Numbered from the stretch's first letter, positions 1 through 10,110 are shown. The stretch is 31,038 nucleotides of DNA from Sphaeroforma sirkka (GCA_001586965.3 LUCW03001574.1:1-31038), one strand, 5' to 3'. Numbers and translations are program-made. The notes: generated from the sequence alone by a model not told the origin.

Positions 1-399
1 ATGTTCATCCCAGCTGGATTATCTGAAATTTGGTAACTTTCAGACTTCTCTTCAAAGATCAAGTGACCGGGGCTCTTTTTCCGCTTCTGAGATGTGAGTG
101 GGTATTGTGTCATCTTGGTCTCTGGAAGCAGTAGAACAATTTGATTTGATTAAAACGTCAGAGTACTGGTTCTTGGGATGGCATTTTACTAGGAGTAAGT
201 AGCTTGAGTATTTTCGCCTGGTTCCATAGGCTGTGAAGGCTTGGTCGTGATAAGTTGTCGTTCATCGGCTCAGTCTTTTCTTCCTGTAGTCTGCCCGCAC
301 ATTGTCCATTCTTCCATATGTAAAATTCATCACTCAAAATATCGTATAATCTCTTCTTTGTCCGTGATAATTTGTTGGTTTCTGGACTAAAAAACTCTG

Positions 400-1010
400 G
401 AAAGTGTCAGAAGTGGTCTGCTGGGGTTAGCCCACCTTCCAATTTCACGGCGAGCGCGCTTATCCCATTTGTTGTTTTAAGTCGTCTTCCGCCATAAACA
501 TTTGCTGCCGAAGGTTCGAAAACGGTTATAATTTGGTTTTCGGCTAATAAATCTTCGATTGGCGTTGTCAGGTTCCTCTTACTCCTGACGCTACCGTTGT
601 TATGAGCTGTCTGTGACATGTTGGTATGCCTCACCAAAAATCTGTCGCCTGCCGGAGTTGTACAGAGTCGCCCTAGCTCTTCCTCAATTGGTACGGTGAC
701 TCCGCTCAATTTTTTCCGTTGTGTTGTGGCGAGTCTTTCGGTGTCGATCGAACGTCATAGCCAAGTCTTTGTAAGTTAGTCTCTACTTCCTTATCCACAA
801 ATTCCGAGCCTCGGTCGAATTGTAAACGTTCGCTTTCCTTCCACCGGGTACTGTTAAATCGTCTAGTCTACTGGCGCCTTGTTGATGGATAGTGGTTCAA
901 TCCTCTCTCGAAATTGGAGCATTCGTTAATGAGTTAGGACATAGCGGTTTCCTCAATGCTCTGTTTAAATTTCCAACAAGGTCAATATAGAGCAAGTCAA
1001 TTGGGTTTTC
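400..1010 (-). pseudogene. copia-type integrase region (fossil)
   Basis: The segment around 715-830 on the minus strand reads DRGSEF, a short spacer, then STPKDSPQHNG. This is the hallmark of the copia integrase core: the second catalytic aspartate in an S/D-x-G-x-EF context, followed by PQxNG and the glutamate helix. The flanking sequence at 400-710 is low-similarity and probably the integrase C-terminal part. It is part of a broken element with no host role implied. Bases 1-400 show only weak continuation of the same region and nothing else recognisable. Confidence 0.65.
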
Positions 1011-1059
1011 GGATGGGCCGTTCTTTCAGATCTTTTGTGTCTGACTTCTGACAAGTTTA

Positions 1060-1500
1060 CCCATGATACAGGGTGACCGCAGTTTGCATGATAGTCGATA
1101 GGTGGCAGATCCTTGGGTAAATGATCCGGGTGCGCTAGTCGTTCATGCCAACTGGCGGCGTAAGCAAATTCTTTTGAAAAATATTCCAGGGTATGACGTA
1201 AACGCCTTGCTTTTGCTCGCAATTATATACCAGGTGTTGGGGATAAGGTAAGAGGCAGACTGTATCATCCATGTAGATCTTGTATCCTGCCTTGTTAATT
1301 GAGGGATGCTGATTAGGTTGGTCTTTAGAGTTGGTCTATAAATAGCCCCTTCCAGCGTCACTCAATTGCCCTGAGTGAGTTGCGATTCCAATAGTCCCGT
1401 CAGCTAGGTGTACGTTTGTGAAGTGATGTTTTGCGTTTGATATCAACTCCAAATCGTTAATATTATGGGTTGAGGCTCCACTGTCCAGAGTCCCACTAGG
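1060..1500 (-). pseudogene. copia-type protease and GAG-pre-integrase region (fossil)
   Basis: On the minus strand near 1476-1487 the sequence gives LDSGASTHN, the retropepsin active-site loop in the form typical of Ty1/copia. It is followed by a stretch ending LADGT...G and then RPTLKTNLISIPQL, the conserved hydrophobic strand before GAG-pre-integrase. WHERLAHP at about 1135-1160 is the start of the GAG-pre-integrase / zinc-binding module. The motif order and spacing match the family. The element is broken. Confidence 0.7.
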
Positions 1501-1552
1501 TTCAGTCGTTGTTATTTTGTCAGTCGTAGATGCTCTTTGGCCGAAAATTGTC

Positions 1553-2169
1553 TCAGTCTATGGCTTTGATTGGTGAAGATATGACGTCCTTATTAAATTT
1601 ATCACTAAAAGCTTCATCCTCTTCGGAGTCGCTGTCGGACAGCAGGTCGGGTAGGTCATCGTAATCATCCTCACTAGAGCTGTCGAGTAGAAGTGCCGCC
1701 GGTCCATCGTCTTCGTCTGAACTATAATTATTTAGAGTAAAATCTGATAGTTCCGCAATTTTCGGGGGTAGCCATGATGGTTTCTGGCATATCCTCATCT
1801 GGCAATTCGATGTCAGATTCGACATAGTCGGCAATTGCTGAAAATGCTCTAACGCCTTCATCGTCACTACTAGAATTCTGCTCATTATTCATGTCCAAAT
1901 TGAACGTTACTTTAGGAGGTTTACGCATTTCTTCCCTGGAGTAGTATCCTCTTACGTTAGATGCTTTTCTATAAAATTCGTTACGTTTATCTTGATGATA
2001 GCTGGGTTACTTCAACGGATAGTCGGCGCGTCGTGAGTAGGGTGTAGATTTCGGTACTGAATCGTCTTTGCGGTGGGGCTTGGACTTATTAGTTCTTTTA
2101 CGGTGATGACGATCGTCGGAGTTATTTCCACGATTGTTAGAATATCGATTTTCATAAGGTTTGCGATAC
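1553..2169 (-). pseudogene. copia gag tail and acidic linker (fossil)
   Basis: Next to the LTR of element A the minus strand encodes a basic, Asn/Arg/Lys-rich segment (YRKPYENRYSNNRGNN and onward), as expected for the nucleic-acid-binding end of gag. It is followed by a strongly acidic Ser/Asp/Glu-rich stretch (for example SSSEDDYDDLPDLLSDSDSE). No CCHC knuckle is visible. I place it as gag-to-protease linker by position only; the acidic run may be disordered. It is part of the broken copia-like element. Confidence 0.5.
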
Positions 2170-2766
2170 TGTAAACTTCGATGGAAATTACTAGGTTTCA
2201 AACTATAATAAACTAAAATACAATTTAGTCAGTTAGGATTTAGCAGTTGTAGCTTGTGTAAGAATGATCAGGACTGCCTCTTGTTAAGAGCCTAAATATC
2301 CTCGATCACACAGGGCGTGCACCTCTAGCTGTTCTTTATTGAATAATTTTCACTAGAAGTACTAGGTGTTCATGACCACTTGCCTAATTTGTAAATAGAC
2401 ATAATAACGTAAGTCACGTTAATACATTAGCTGATATAAATAGAGTTCCATCTGAAGAAAAGTTAAAAAAAGAAAAAGACTTATTGGATTTTGGAGATTG
2501 GCGGGAGGACCAAAATCTATAAGTAGTAGTTCGGAGATTATAAAATTTAGTTTATAATATCCTACATCTACTAATGTCTCAAATAGGTACAAGTAGATGA
2601 GTCATACCAAATACTCAGGCTATTGGAGCCATCAAAGTGAATTTTAAACACTTTGGAAATATTGGAAAAAGAGCTTGTACTAAATTATATAAAATACAAA
2701 TAAAATCCAATGTATTATCTCAATTGATCTTGATATTTTAGACTGACCGGAGGCCGTATTTCTACA
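2170..2766 (-). repeat. 3' LTR of element A
   Basis: This is a 597-bp reverse complement of the LTRs at 22066-22672 and 28637-29241. On the minus strand it starts TGTAGAAATACGG and ends with TTTACA, so it has TG...CA ends. It contains the same TATA-like TTTATATC and AATAAA signals as the C copies. It is preceded on the minus strand by a purine-rich tract that includes GGGGG. Confidence 0.93.
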
Positions 2767-3180
2767 TAGCCCCCAGTAGCTTTTAGAACTACGAACATAC
2801 GTTAAGATACGATCTAGTTGGTAAAGCGAAAACCAAAGTAAAAACGGTTTCGGTCATGACTTATCGAGTAAGTATGTGCCTATATGTACGAGTTCAAGAC
2901 TCATGTTGTACTCTATGTCGTTTAGTATTTGGTCCAGTAACCATTTCCGATGTAGGCGCCTTACGTTTATTATTTGGTAAGGTAATAGCCAAAGGCTGTT
3001 CTTCATTAGTAAGTAAGTTTGAACAATTTTCTGCACTGTTGGTAAGCAGATCAGAAAGTTTAGTCACGTAGGAAGTAGGTGGCAAATAGGGAATTTCAGA
3101 TCCGTCAGGGTTTGTAGTCACCTGAGGAAACCCTTTTCGTTTATCTCGTGTGTTCTTATGTAAACGCTTATTCCATTTCT
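2767..3180 (-). other. 3' non-coding end of element A with polypurine tract
   Basis: This stretch lies between the chromodomain-like tail and the 3' LTR. The minus-strand sequence just outside the LTR (2767-2785) carries CTACTGGGGGCTA, a candidate polypurine tract. The same tract precedes the 3' LTR of C at about 28623-28636. The coding end extends into this stretch as a Lys-rich tail; nothing else was recognised. Confidence 0.5.
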
Positions 3181-3300
3181 TATTAAAGATACGAAGAAAG
3201 TCGCGAGATTCACGAAATGCATCGGAGGTTAGCCAAGCTACTGTCCCATCCATGAAACGGGTCTTGTAGTAAGTGTAACCGTCTTCGGATGTTTTGTCAA
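3180..3300 (-). pseudogene. chromodomain-like C-terminal tail of element A integrase (fossil)
   Basis: The minus strand reads GYTYYKTRFMDGTVAWLTSDAF and continues to DFLRIFNKKW. The pattern of an aromatic-rich strand (YxxYKxRF), a short acidic or glycine turn, a W, then a helix ending in Y/W resembles a degenerate chromodomain at the end of gypsy integrases. The similarity is by pattern only and weaker than in element B. It follows the integrase GPF module directly, which is where chromoviruses carry this domain. Confidence 0.4.
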
Positions 3301-4420
3301 TTATATCTTTGACTTGTGACCCATAACTGGTACATCAGAATCAAATGAGCGAGCGAATGAGAGTTCGGAGGTAGGGATACGGTGAGTGCCTAGATTGGTT
3401 GCGCTAGTACCATCAATGTTATTCACTTCGTAAGTATCACTCTTCTCATCATGGTAGGAAATAACAAAAGGTCCTATCGTCTTAGAAGAGAGTTCGGTAA
3501 CGTTGGCGTTTCGATTTATAATGTTAACGTAATCGCCGACTTTGAACTGAACAATGTTCTTAGTGTTATTCCATCGGTCATACGCTTTAAGTAGGACACG
3601 ATTCTTGTGCTCGAGTAAACAGGGGTAAACAACGTTCTGCATATGCTCAATCTTTTGTAGCCACGGGGTAACGTGTTTCTCGGGCGCAGTTTTATCAAAC
3701 GTTGCTTGTAATTCATTATAGCGGCCAAAGAAATAGTGAAACGGATGTGTTCCAGTTTGAGGATTCATGCAGTTATTCATTTGAGTCTGAACCCATTTCA
3801 AATGATAAGGCCACATATCCTCAACGTCGTCTAGTGCGGTACGCAAGAGTTTCTTAAGTTCTCTATGACGTGTCTCATTTGCACCCTGCGTTTGAGGTTT
3901 GTAAGGAACACCACGCCTATGGGTCATGTCTGATACGAGTATAAGTGCCTCCATTACGTCGGTACAAAACTCACTACCGTTATCAGAACATAGTACTCGG
4001 GGGAAACCGAAGTCATTAAAGACGTGACAGCAGAGCGTTTGTTCGGTATTGCATAAAGCAAGTTATAGCCCAAAGCCACACATAAGAAATGAGAGATATA
4101 TACATCGCCAGTATACTTGAATCGCGGGAGTTTAACCAAATCTACTATGGCTCGGCGCATCGGTTGGTCTTCTGTCACACTTTTTAGGGGTGCCCAACCG
4201 TAGCGCTTGATCTGGTTCTTTTCACAATCAGTACAGCGTCGGTATACTTCACGTATGATTTCTTTCAGCGCCGGGTGATCAAGCCCTGCACGAATAGCCA
4301 TTTTATAAGTATGCTCATATGCTTGATGCATTAAATTATGTATAATTTTAACTTTACTTTCGAGCTCCTCTAAGTCAGTCAGATTCTGCGTAACGCTGGC
4401 TAGATGAACCATAGTCCTGT
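3300..4420 (-). pseudogene. integrase region of element A (fossil)
   Basis: The minus strand shows a zinc-binding module around 4230-4390 (H residues in AYEHTYK and GLDHP, then CTDCEK), the first catalytic aspartate in AIVDLVKLPRF near 4130-4150, a DNGSEF-type second aspartate near 3970-3990, and the PQTQGANETRHRELKK segment with the catalytic glutamate near 3860-3910. A GPFVISY module follows near 3450-3480. This is the standard Ty3/gypsy integrase layout. C carries the same region at 27470-28640. It is part of a broken element. Confidence 0.8.
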
Positions 4421-4769
4421 TGGAAAGGGCAACCTCAGTATCAGGAGGGGTAGACTCCTGAGATACATAATTGACAACATTGGATTGTTGAAGTATCTTC
4501 TTCAGTTGTTTTGCAACTCCTGGCTGTTCTTTTAAGCAGCGCTTTAATTAGTTGAGTGCGAGCTTCAGGTTCTCTTAGAGTTTTGAGTCTTTGATCCATG
4601 GCCTTAGCTAGTTCCATGTTTTTTTACGATCTAATGCCGTTTCAATCGGCATTACCTCGACTGCAATCTTGTTGGGTGCATGTGTTGTACGAGTCTTGAG
4701 CTTTTGTTCAAACTCTTTAGACTCCTCTAGTTTAGCTAAGAATTCGGTTGAGGGTTTCCACTTAGTGGT

Positions 4770-5183
4770 ACCTGCAGGACCGATGCGACAAACAATGGTG
4801 TGTTTCCAAGGCGTCTTCTTAATAGAATAGGATCCCTGATACAAGAACGTGTCGGTTCCACGGTCGACATAGACAGGCTCGTCTTGTATTATATTAATTA
4901 AATCAAGTATCCATGGGTCGTAGTTACGTAAGGGACAACACAGCGTAATGGTAGATTTAGTAATATTAACATAATTTAACAACTGTGCGATAAGTTGACA
5001 AGGTGGGTTAGCCCATGCATTATGCTTTGATAAGTCAAGCTGAAATGCATCACCTTTAGGATGAGTCAACGACCTATATTCAGAAACCTGTTTGTTATGT
5101 TCTGCGGCGAACATATCAACAGTAAATGGACCCCATCGTGATTGAGCGAGGTTAAACCATTTCTTATTTAGCATCCAATCGGT
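4770..5183 (-). pseudogene. Dam/DIRS-like methyltransferase-like domain of element A (fossil)
   Basis: Between the RNase H end (HIPGIHNHLPDMLSRL, near 5220-5280) and the integrase zinc module lies a ~138-residue segment. It starts DWMLNKKWFNLAQSRWGP, continues VDMFAAEHNKQ, AWANPPCQLIAQLL and CCPLR...PWILDL, and ends KTPWKHTIVCRIGP. The WGP-xx-VDxFA-xxxN start, the NPP motif and the later P...PW pattern match my memory of the Dam-like domain at the end of RT/RNase H in DIRS elements. Element B has the same block, more DIRS-like, with NPPW. Whether it ever methylated DNA is unknown; position IV here is NPPC. It is part of a broken element. Confidence 0.6.
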
Positions 5184-5199
5184 TGCTAATAACTCCTTG

Positions 5200-6642
5200 A
5201 CTGTTTTCTGGTAGTCGGGCACAAGTCGAGAGAGCATGTCAGGAAGATGGTTATGTATTCCTGGTATGTGTGTTATATCAAAAGCGAACTTGGCAATAAT
5301 GTCATGCCAGCGGCTCACCAACTGTGAATCAGGGTTCATATCTTTTAAGTATGTTAGTGACTTTTGATCACAGGCGACAGTAAAGTAACTTCCATAAAGG
5401 TAGTCTTTAAACTGTCTTAGCGCAGTAACTATAGCAAGGAGCTCTTGTTTAACGGTAGGGTAATTCCGTTGACTCTTATTATAACTCTTGCTAAATAATT
5501 GTATGTAGCGCGGTTTACCATTTATCGGTTAGTAAAGCACTCCACCTACCGCTCGATGTGAAGCGTCGGTTGCTACTTGGAATGGGACACCATCCACAGG
5601 GTACTGCATGATGGGTGCGTCCATTACTTTACTTTTGACTAGTTTAAATGCATAATCACATTCTTTAGTCCAAAGCTTTCCCAAAGGTCCTTTGTGCAGC
5701 CGTAGGTGACTGAAAGGCTTTAAGTAATGAGAAAGATGCGGTACAGAATCCGAGAAGAAGTTAACAAACCCACACACAGAGTTCACATCTCTTCCAGTAA
5801 TTGGTGTTGATAAATCCAACAGAAACTGTTTCTTGCCAGCATCGATTTCTACCCCTGCTGCAGATACTTTGTAGCCAAGTAAGTGTATAGTATCTTTAGC
5901 AAAAGAACACTTGTCTTCGTTAATCTTAAGTTTAGCATGATTAAGTCGCTTTAAGACTTCTTTAACGAGTTTAGCATGTTCATGTGCTGTCTTTGTAAAG
6001 ATAACTATATCATCTAAATAGACTGATACGTTATACGACAGGTCCGCAAATAGTTACATCATAACTTGTTGGAAGAAAGAAGGTAACATGTGTAAGCCTT
6101 CAGGTGCACCTTTAAACTGGTACTTCTTACCTTGCCAAGTAAAGGAAAAGTATTTCCTATGAGTCTATCTTGGTAAAGATAGTCGCACCCTCCATTTTGC
6201 GTAGTATCTCGCTTATCTTAGGTAAGGAAAACTATGTTGCGGAATTAGTTTGTTGATTGGCGACAGGTCTAGTACTACTCTTGTTTTACTAAACGTTCCA
6301 TCAGATTTATATCGATCGACCGCTAAGAGAGCTAAGTTAACTGGGGTTGCATCATAATTGATTTCAATTAGACCCTGTTTTAACCAATCTTCGATTTGGG
6401 TTTTGACAACGTCTTTGTGTCTCCAACTCACGTAGTTATGTGAAGGACACTTTAACTTAGAGAAGTCGACGTTTGTTAAGTCAAGTCTAACGTACCCATT
6501 AGAGAACTTAAACATACACCAGTCAGTTATTGCAATCTTCCTGTTTTGTATAATTAAGTCCATAATTATATCGGTGAAGTGCGGAATCATATCCTTTGCT
6601 TCACCTTCCGGAGGTTTAGGTATCTTTAACATGTTATCATCT
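5200..6642 (-). pseudogene. reverse transcriptase and RNase H region of element A (fossil)
   Basis: Minus-strand motifs include VVLDLSPINKLIPQ (RT domain 2) near 6230-6290, a fingers/palm stretch with KGAPEGLHMLPSFFQQ near 6060-6120, and YLDDIV near 6001-6030. RNase H follows with QVATDAS near 5560-5580 and HIPGIHNHLPDMLSR near 5220-5270. The layout is Ty3/gypsy. Its upstream edge at 6642 is the insertion point of element B. The homologous region of C spans 25220-26690. It is part of a broken element. Confidence 0.85.
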
Positions 6643-6702
6643 TGTGGTCAGAATACAAGTACTTATATTTATTTGATTATTTTAGGTTTATTACAAGTTT
6701 TA

Positions 6703-6730
6703 CAGTTTATCAGAATAATCTGATAAACTG
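6703..6730. repeat. perfect 12-bp stem-loop in element B LTR
   Basis: The arm CAGTTTATCAGA (6703-6714), a 4-nt loop ATAA, and the exact reverse complement at 6719-6730. The same structure is at 15229-15256 in the other LTR. It could be a protein-binding palindrome or an RNA hairpin. Confidence 0.85.
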
Positions 6731-6760
6731 GGTTTTAGGGTTTTGCTGGTTTTACAGCAC

Positions 6761-6790
6761 ATGACTAATGACTCATTTAAGAGTCAGTCA
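6761..6790. promoter_or_regulatory. cluster of TGAC half-sites with a TGACTCA bZIP-type site
   Basis: Reads TGACT, then TGACTCA at 6769-6775, a TTTAA spacer, and the inverted GAGTCA and GTCA. TGACTCA is the known Gcn4/AP-1 consensus of fungal bZIP factors. The 3' LTR repeats it at 15297-15303. That it drives B transcription is inference. Confidence 0.4.
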
Positions 6791-6809
6791 TTTTAGGATT
6801 ACTGTTTAT

Positions 6810-6933
6810 AATTACTAATAAATGAACAACGTCCCCCCCTCCCTGAGGAGGGAGAACGTTGAGATACAGTTATCTCGCGTATACTTACTACATTTTTTAA
6901 CTTACCATAGAAGTTGTTAGTTTATTAGTAATT
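6810..6933 (+). promoter_or_regulatory. long-range foldback between LTR poly(A) signal and leader
   Basis: LTR bases 6810-6822 (AATTACTAATAAA, containing the AATAAA signal) are exactly complementary to 6921-6933 in the leader. LTR bases 6825-6830 (AACAAC) pair with 6913-6918. That gives 19 of 21 pairs across an 82-nt loop. The downstream arm lies outside the LTR, so the pairing is possible only at the 5' end of the transcript. Confidence 0.55.
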
Positions 6934-8207
6934 ACAGAGAAAGCTACAGAATATGAATTAGTCAGTAGCTGGCACATATTTTTTTTGTTATAAGTATAAC
7001 AATTGAAAGACAATGCGAACAGAGAATGTCGCATCAAATTGAACGATTTAGATTATCCGAACGATTTAGATTGAATTGACCGATTTAGATTGGATTAACG
7101 ACGTGTGGACGACGAGGATGAAGAAAGAATCTACTAATACGAGTGAACCCGAAGAGCGAACATTCCAATCAAGCAGAACATTAACCAGGGTCAACAAGGA
7201 AAGTCTCACGACGATCAAATGACGAAATCAGACAATCAGTCAGAATCCACAGATAAGTAGTCATGTGTGAGTACAGGTAGGAAGGTTGTTTTCAGTGTGA
7301 GACAAGTACAAATCGTATTGCAAGCTAATGAGCTTAAATTGTATTTAAGAAGTTGTTAGAAGAAAGTTCTTTAGGATCCACAGTAGGGTAGTAGAGATGG
7401 GAGATGTACATGGTTAGTACCGACTCGGTTAGTACGATGACGCAAAAGAATCAGCGACATACTAGATTATTTTACAAAAGTTTTCAGAATGGGATATTAG
7501 GAAGCATACAGAGACACAAGTAAGCACCTGTGAGTTATTAGGAGCATATAAGGGTGGGGGGCACATAACACGAACGATGCAAGTAAATACAAGGTTAAAT
7601 TGTGGAAATGATATGCGAACACACTCAAATCACTAGAACTTCCAGATAAATCAGGTCAACGGAGAGGATCAACAGTATGCACAGAAGGTGTGGTTGACGG
7701 CAGCTTAGTTTAGGAGTGCAGTAACGAGCAATCGTTCTTAGATCAAGAAGCATATTCCAACAACCGCAACAGCACATGACAAGGACATCACGGGTAAGAA
7801 GAGTAAAAAGAGGAGCGATGAGGGAAGTTCCCAACAGGGTCCTGCGAATAGGCCGTCATTAGGCCGGAGTAAGAGCTGGCGAGGAGTAGAACAAGAAGTG
7901 GCTCCGACTAATGAGGCACTCAACCATATGTTATTGTGGGATGACGAGTAAGACAGCTGGTAGTGTTAGAGTAGATAGACTATCCACACTACTTATGTAA
8001 GTGTAAGAAATAAAACAGTCACGAGGGAACCCACGAGTTCCTCGGAGATCGATGTCGAGACGTTATGTGTTTGAAGGATGAAATTTAATAGAAAATGGAT
8101 ATTTATATTCAGTACTCTATCAGTTCATTCGCACACATTTCTAGTTCTCCATTGACAAACAACTCACCAACCATGTCCTACCCCGCCAAAGTCGTAGACA
8201 GCAACTC
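6893..8207 (+). other. leader of element B
   Basis: This is about 1.3 kb between the 5' LTR and the first gag-like reading frame. No primer binding site starting TGG, as expected for a tRNA 3' end, follows the LTR, which continues TTTTTTAACTTACC. A short repeat of CGATTTAGATT occurs three times at 7042-7092. No convincing coding sequence was found on either strand. The length is unusual for a gypsy leader and may hold packaging or translation signals. Confidence 0.5.
7042..7098 (+). repeat. short direct repeats in element B leader
   Basis: Three copies of CGATTTAGATT occur, the first two in GAACGATTTAGATT and the third in GACCGATTTAGATT. Spacing is 18-24 bp. Function is unknown. Confidence 0.6.
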
Positions 8208-10110
8208 TTGAATCCTGAGCGCCGCAAGGAAGATGATATCGACCGACGTGGAACTAAACGTCGTCAGTCCCATACGGAACGCTCCGCTCCGCACTCAGGT
8301 CAGGCTCTGGAGGGGCAACAACAGACACATCTTGGGGCTCCACACATTATTTCCGCGGACGACAAGCAGCCACCAACAGCAAACAAAATGGACCTGCACA
8401 ATCTGACGAGGATGTCATATTCGAGGGTGAGACCAAGGAAGTACCCGACCTGCGTGCGGACAGTAGTCAGACTTTTATTGGTGAACAGGTAGCCAGTGAA
8501 GGGCTGTGTCCCCTCGTTCGTCTCGGGATACTCCAGGGGCCTTATTTCCCAGTAATGACCCACCACGCCTCCCACCTAACAAGCGGAAGCGTCACCGGAA
8601 CCGTACCAACAACAAGGAAACGGCACGGGAACAATCGTCAGCTCAGAAACTCACGGAGCTGATGACACAACAGCAGTCTCTCTTTGAAAAATACGAACAG
8701 AGGTTACAGCGCATAAACGCCGGACGAACTACAATAGGGGCCGGCCGCTAAGGAGAGTTCTTCTGACGCACACGAACGGGTACAGGCAGTACCAGAGGAC
8801 GAAGACAACCCTACCTTCCGAATTCAAGGCTGTGAGCGTCCGTTTTATGGACTCGGGTACAAATCACCAGGGTCAGAGGACAGTTCAACCGAGGAGGATG
8901 ATACTCTGTCTGCCAGTGAGAACACACCAACTTTTCAAGAGTTCGCACATGAACAAGTATTAGCCAGACAGAATCCTCAAGGTAAGCAGGCGGTGAAGAA
9001 TAGACAGGACCGATTAAGTACGAACCTGCGCCAACAACAGCAACGTCAGTGGGGCGAGAAAGAAGCGCCCAGTGAATATGTACAGACACCTAAACGACAA
9101 GAGAAGGAGACAACAGTGCCTCCGCCCACACCGGCTAGTATCGAGAAAAGGCGACAGGCGCTACACGCACGGATACTACATTTAAGTGACGAGCTATGCC
9201 AAGCAATCGAGGAGAATAACACGGCTCGAGCTGAAGCTCTTCGGGGCGTGATTGAGACACTTCGAGCTACATTAGAGTCCCGACCGGTAGAGAAGCGTCC
9301 CCGTACCTTCACCACGTACGTGGCCTGATTGGCCGTCGAACAGATACTACCTACATGATATCATGGAACGGGACACAAGAGGGGCTCTCCTCGAGGCGTT
9401 CAAGAACGCACAAATCGCAGGGCTGGACGAGAGTTGGAACCTTACATGGTTTCATAAGGTACTATCTTACTTCAAGGCGGAGAAGTCAACGCTGGACTAC
9501 ATCCGCGACAACTCTGAACGGTTGAAGACATGCACACCTCAGCTACAGATCGAACAGATCTGTTCGCACGAAACACAAGCCACTGTCGATCCCGCGTTTC
9601 GCAAGTTAGCCAAGGGCCAAAGTCGGAACATGCACACTCCTCTTATGGAACAAATGACACAGCTCATGGAGAACCACAGGAGGGCACGTGAACGGTGCCA
9701 GACAGATGCCGACTTCCAACAGAATTTAGTGAACCACTGCATTGTACAACTGTTAGAAGAAGCTCTCAACGGCCGTACGTATGAACGTACTCTACAGTTG
9801 CATCCCAAATGGCAACTGATGGAGACACACGAGCTTATACAGCTGTTGAGCCCTGACATTCAGGATGCACAGCAACGTACGGCAGCACGTTTCCAGGGTC
9901 GCAACAACCGCGAGGGCCCGACGACCAATGGAAGTCGCGACCACACCAATAGCCGCCCCAACCTACAGACGAGTAGACGACAAACGCAGAATTGGACTCA
10001 ACGGCCCCAACCTACGGTACCAACGACTTGTGCGGGGTGCCAGGCACAGGCGCCACCAGGTGGTAGGCACATCCACGGTGTCACCATTTCAGGGCGTCGC
10101 AAGCGGTGAG
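8208..10110 (+). pseudogene. gag region of element B (fossil)
   Basis: Highly charged, Gln/Arg-rich reading frames cover this region. Around 9150-9310 is a helical, likely coiled-coil stretch (EKRRQALHARILHLSDELCQ and onward). From 9363 a 248-residue open stretch starts MERDTRGALLEAFKNAQIAG, has a helical capsid-like body and ends in a basic Arg/Gln/Asn-rich tail. The tail holds a CAGC ... HIH cluster near 10029-10075, perhaps a variant zinc knuckle. No standard CCHC box is seen. Assignment to gag rests on position upstream of protease, composition and helical content, not on recognised sequence similarity. Breaks are present. Confidence 0.65.

Larger units (their letters stand above)
1..2169 (-). 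mobile_element. Ty1/copia-like retroelement, internal part, broken
   Basis: Minus-strand remnants read in copia order: gag tail, acidic linker, aspartic protease (LDSGASTHN), GAG-pre-integrase (WHERLAHP) and integrase core (GSEF ... PQHNG). Protease before integrase with no RT upstream is the Ty1/copia order, not the gypsy order. The element continues past the left edge, where RT and RNase H would lie, and neither of its LTRs is visible. It is broken, with many interruptions. Its right edge is the 3' LTR of gypsy element A, so A appears to have inserted into it, which makes it the oldest layer here. No continuation of it was recognised on the far side of A. Confidence 0.75.
6643..6892 (+). 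repeat. 5' LTR of element B
   Basis: This LTR starts TGTGGTCAGAATAC and ends CTTACTACA (TG...CA). It is nearly identical to 15169-15418. It contains a TATA-like stretch near 6663-6673, a perfect 12-bp stem-loop at 6703-6730, a dyad of TGAC half-sites at 6761-6790, AATAAA at 6817-6822 and a C-run/G-run hairpin near 6832-6852. At 250 bp it is short for gypsy but within range for fungal chromoviruses. Confidence 0.95.

Noticed and set aside
2856-3071. Plus-strand 71-residue open frame near the 3' LTR of A
   Set aside because: It overlaps the antisense of the integrase tail of A and has no recognisable feature.
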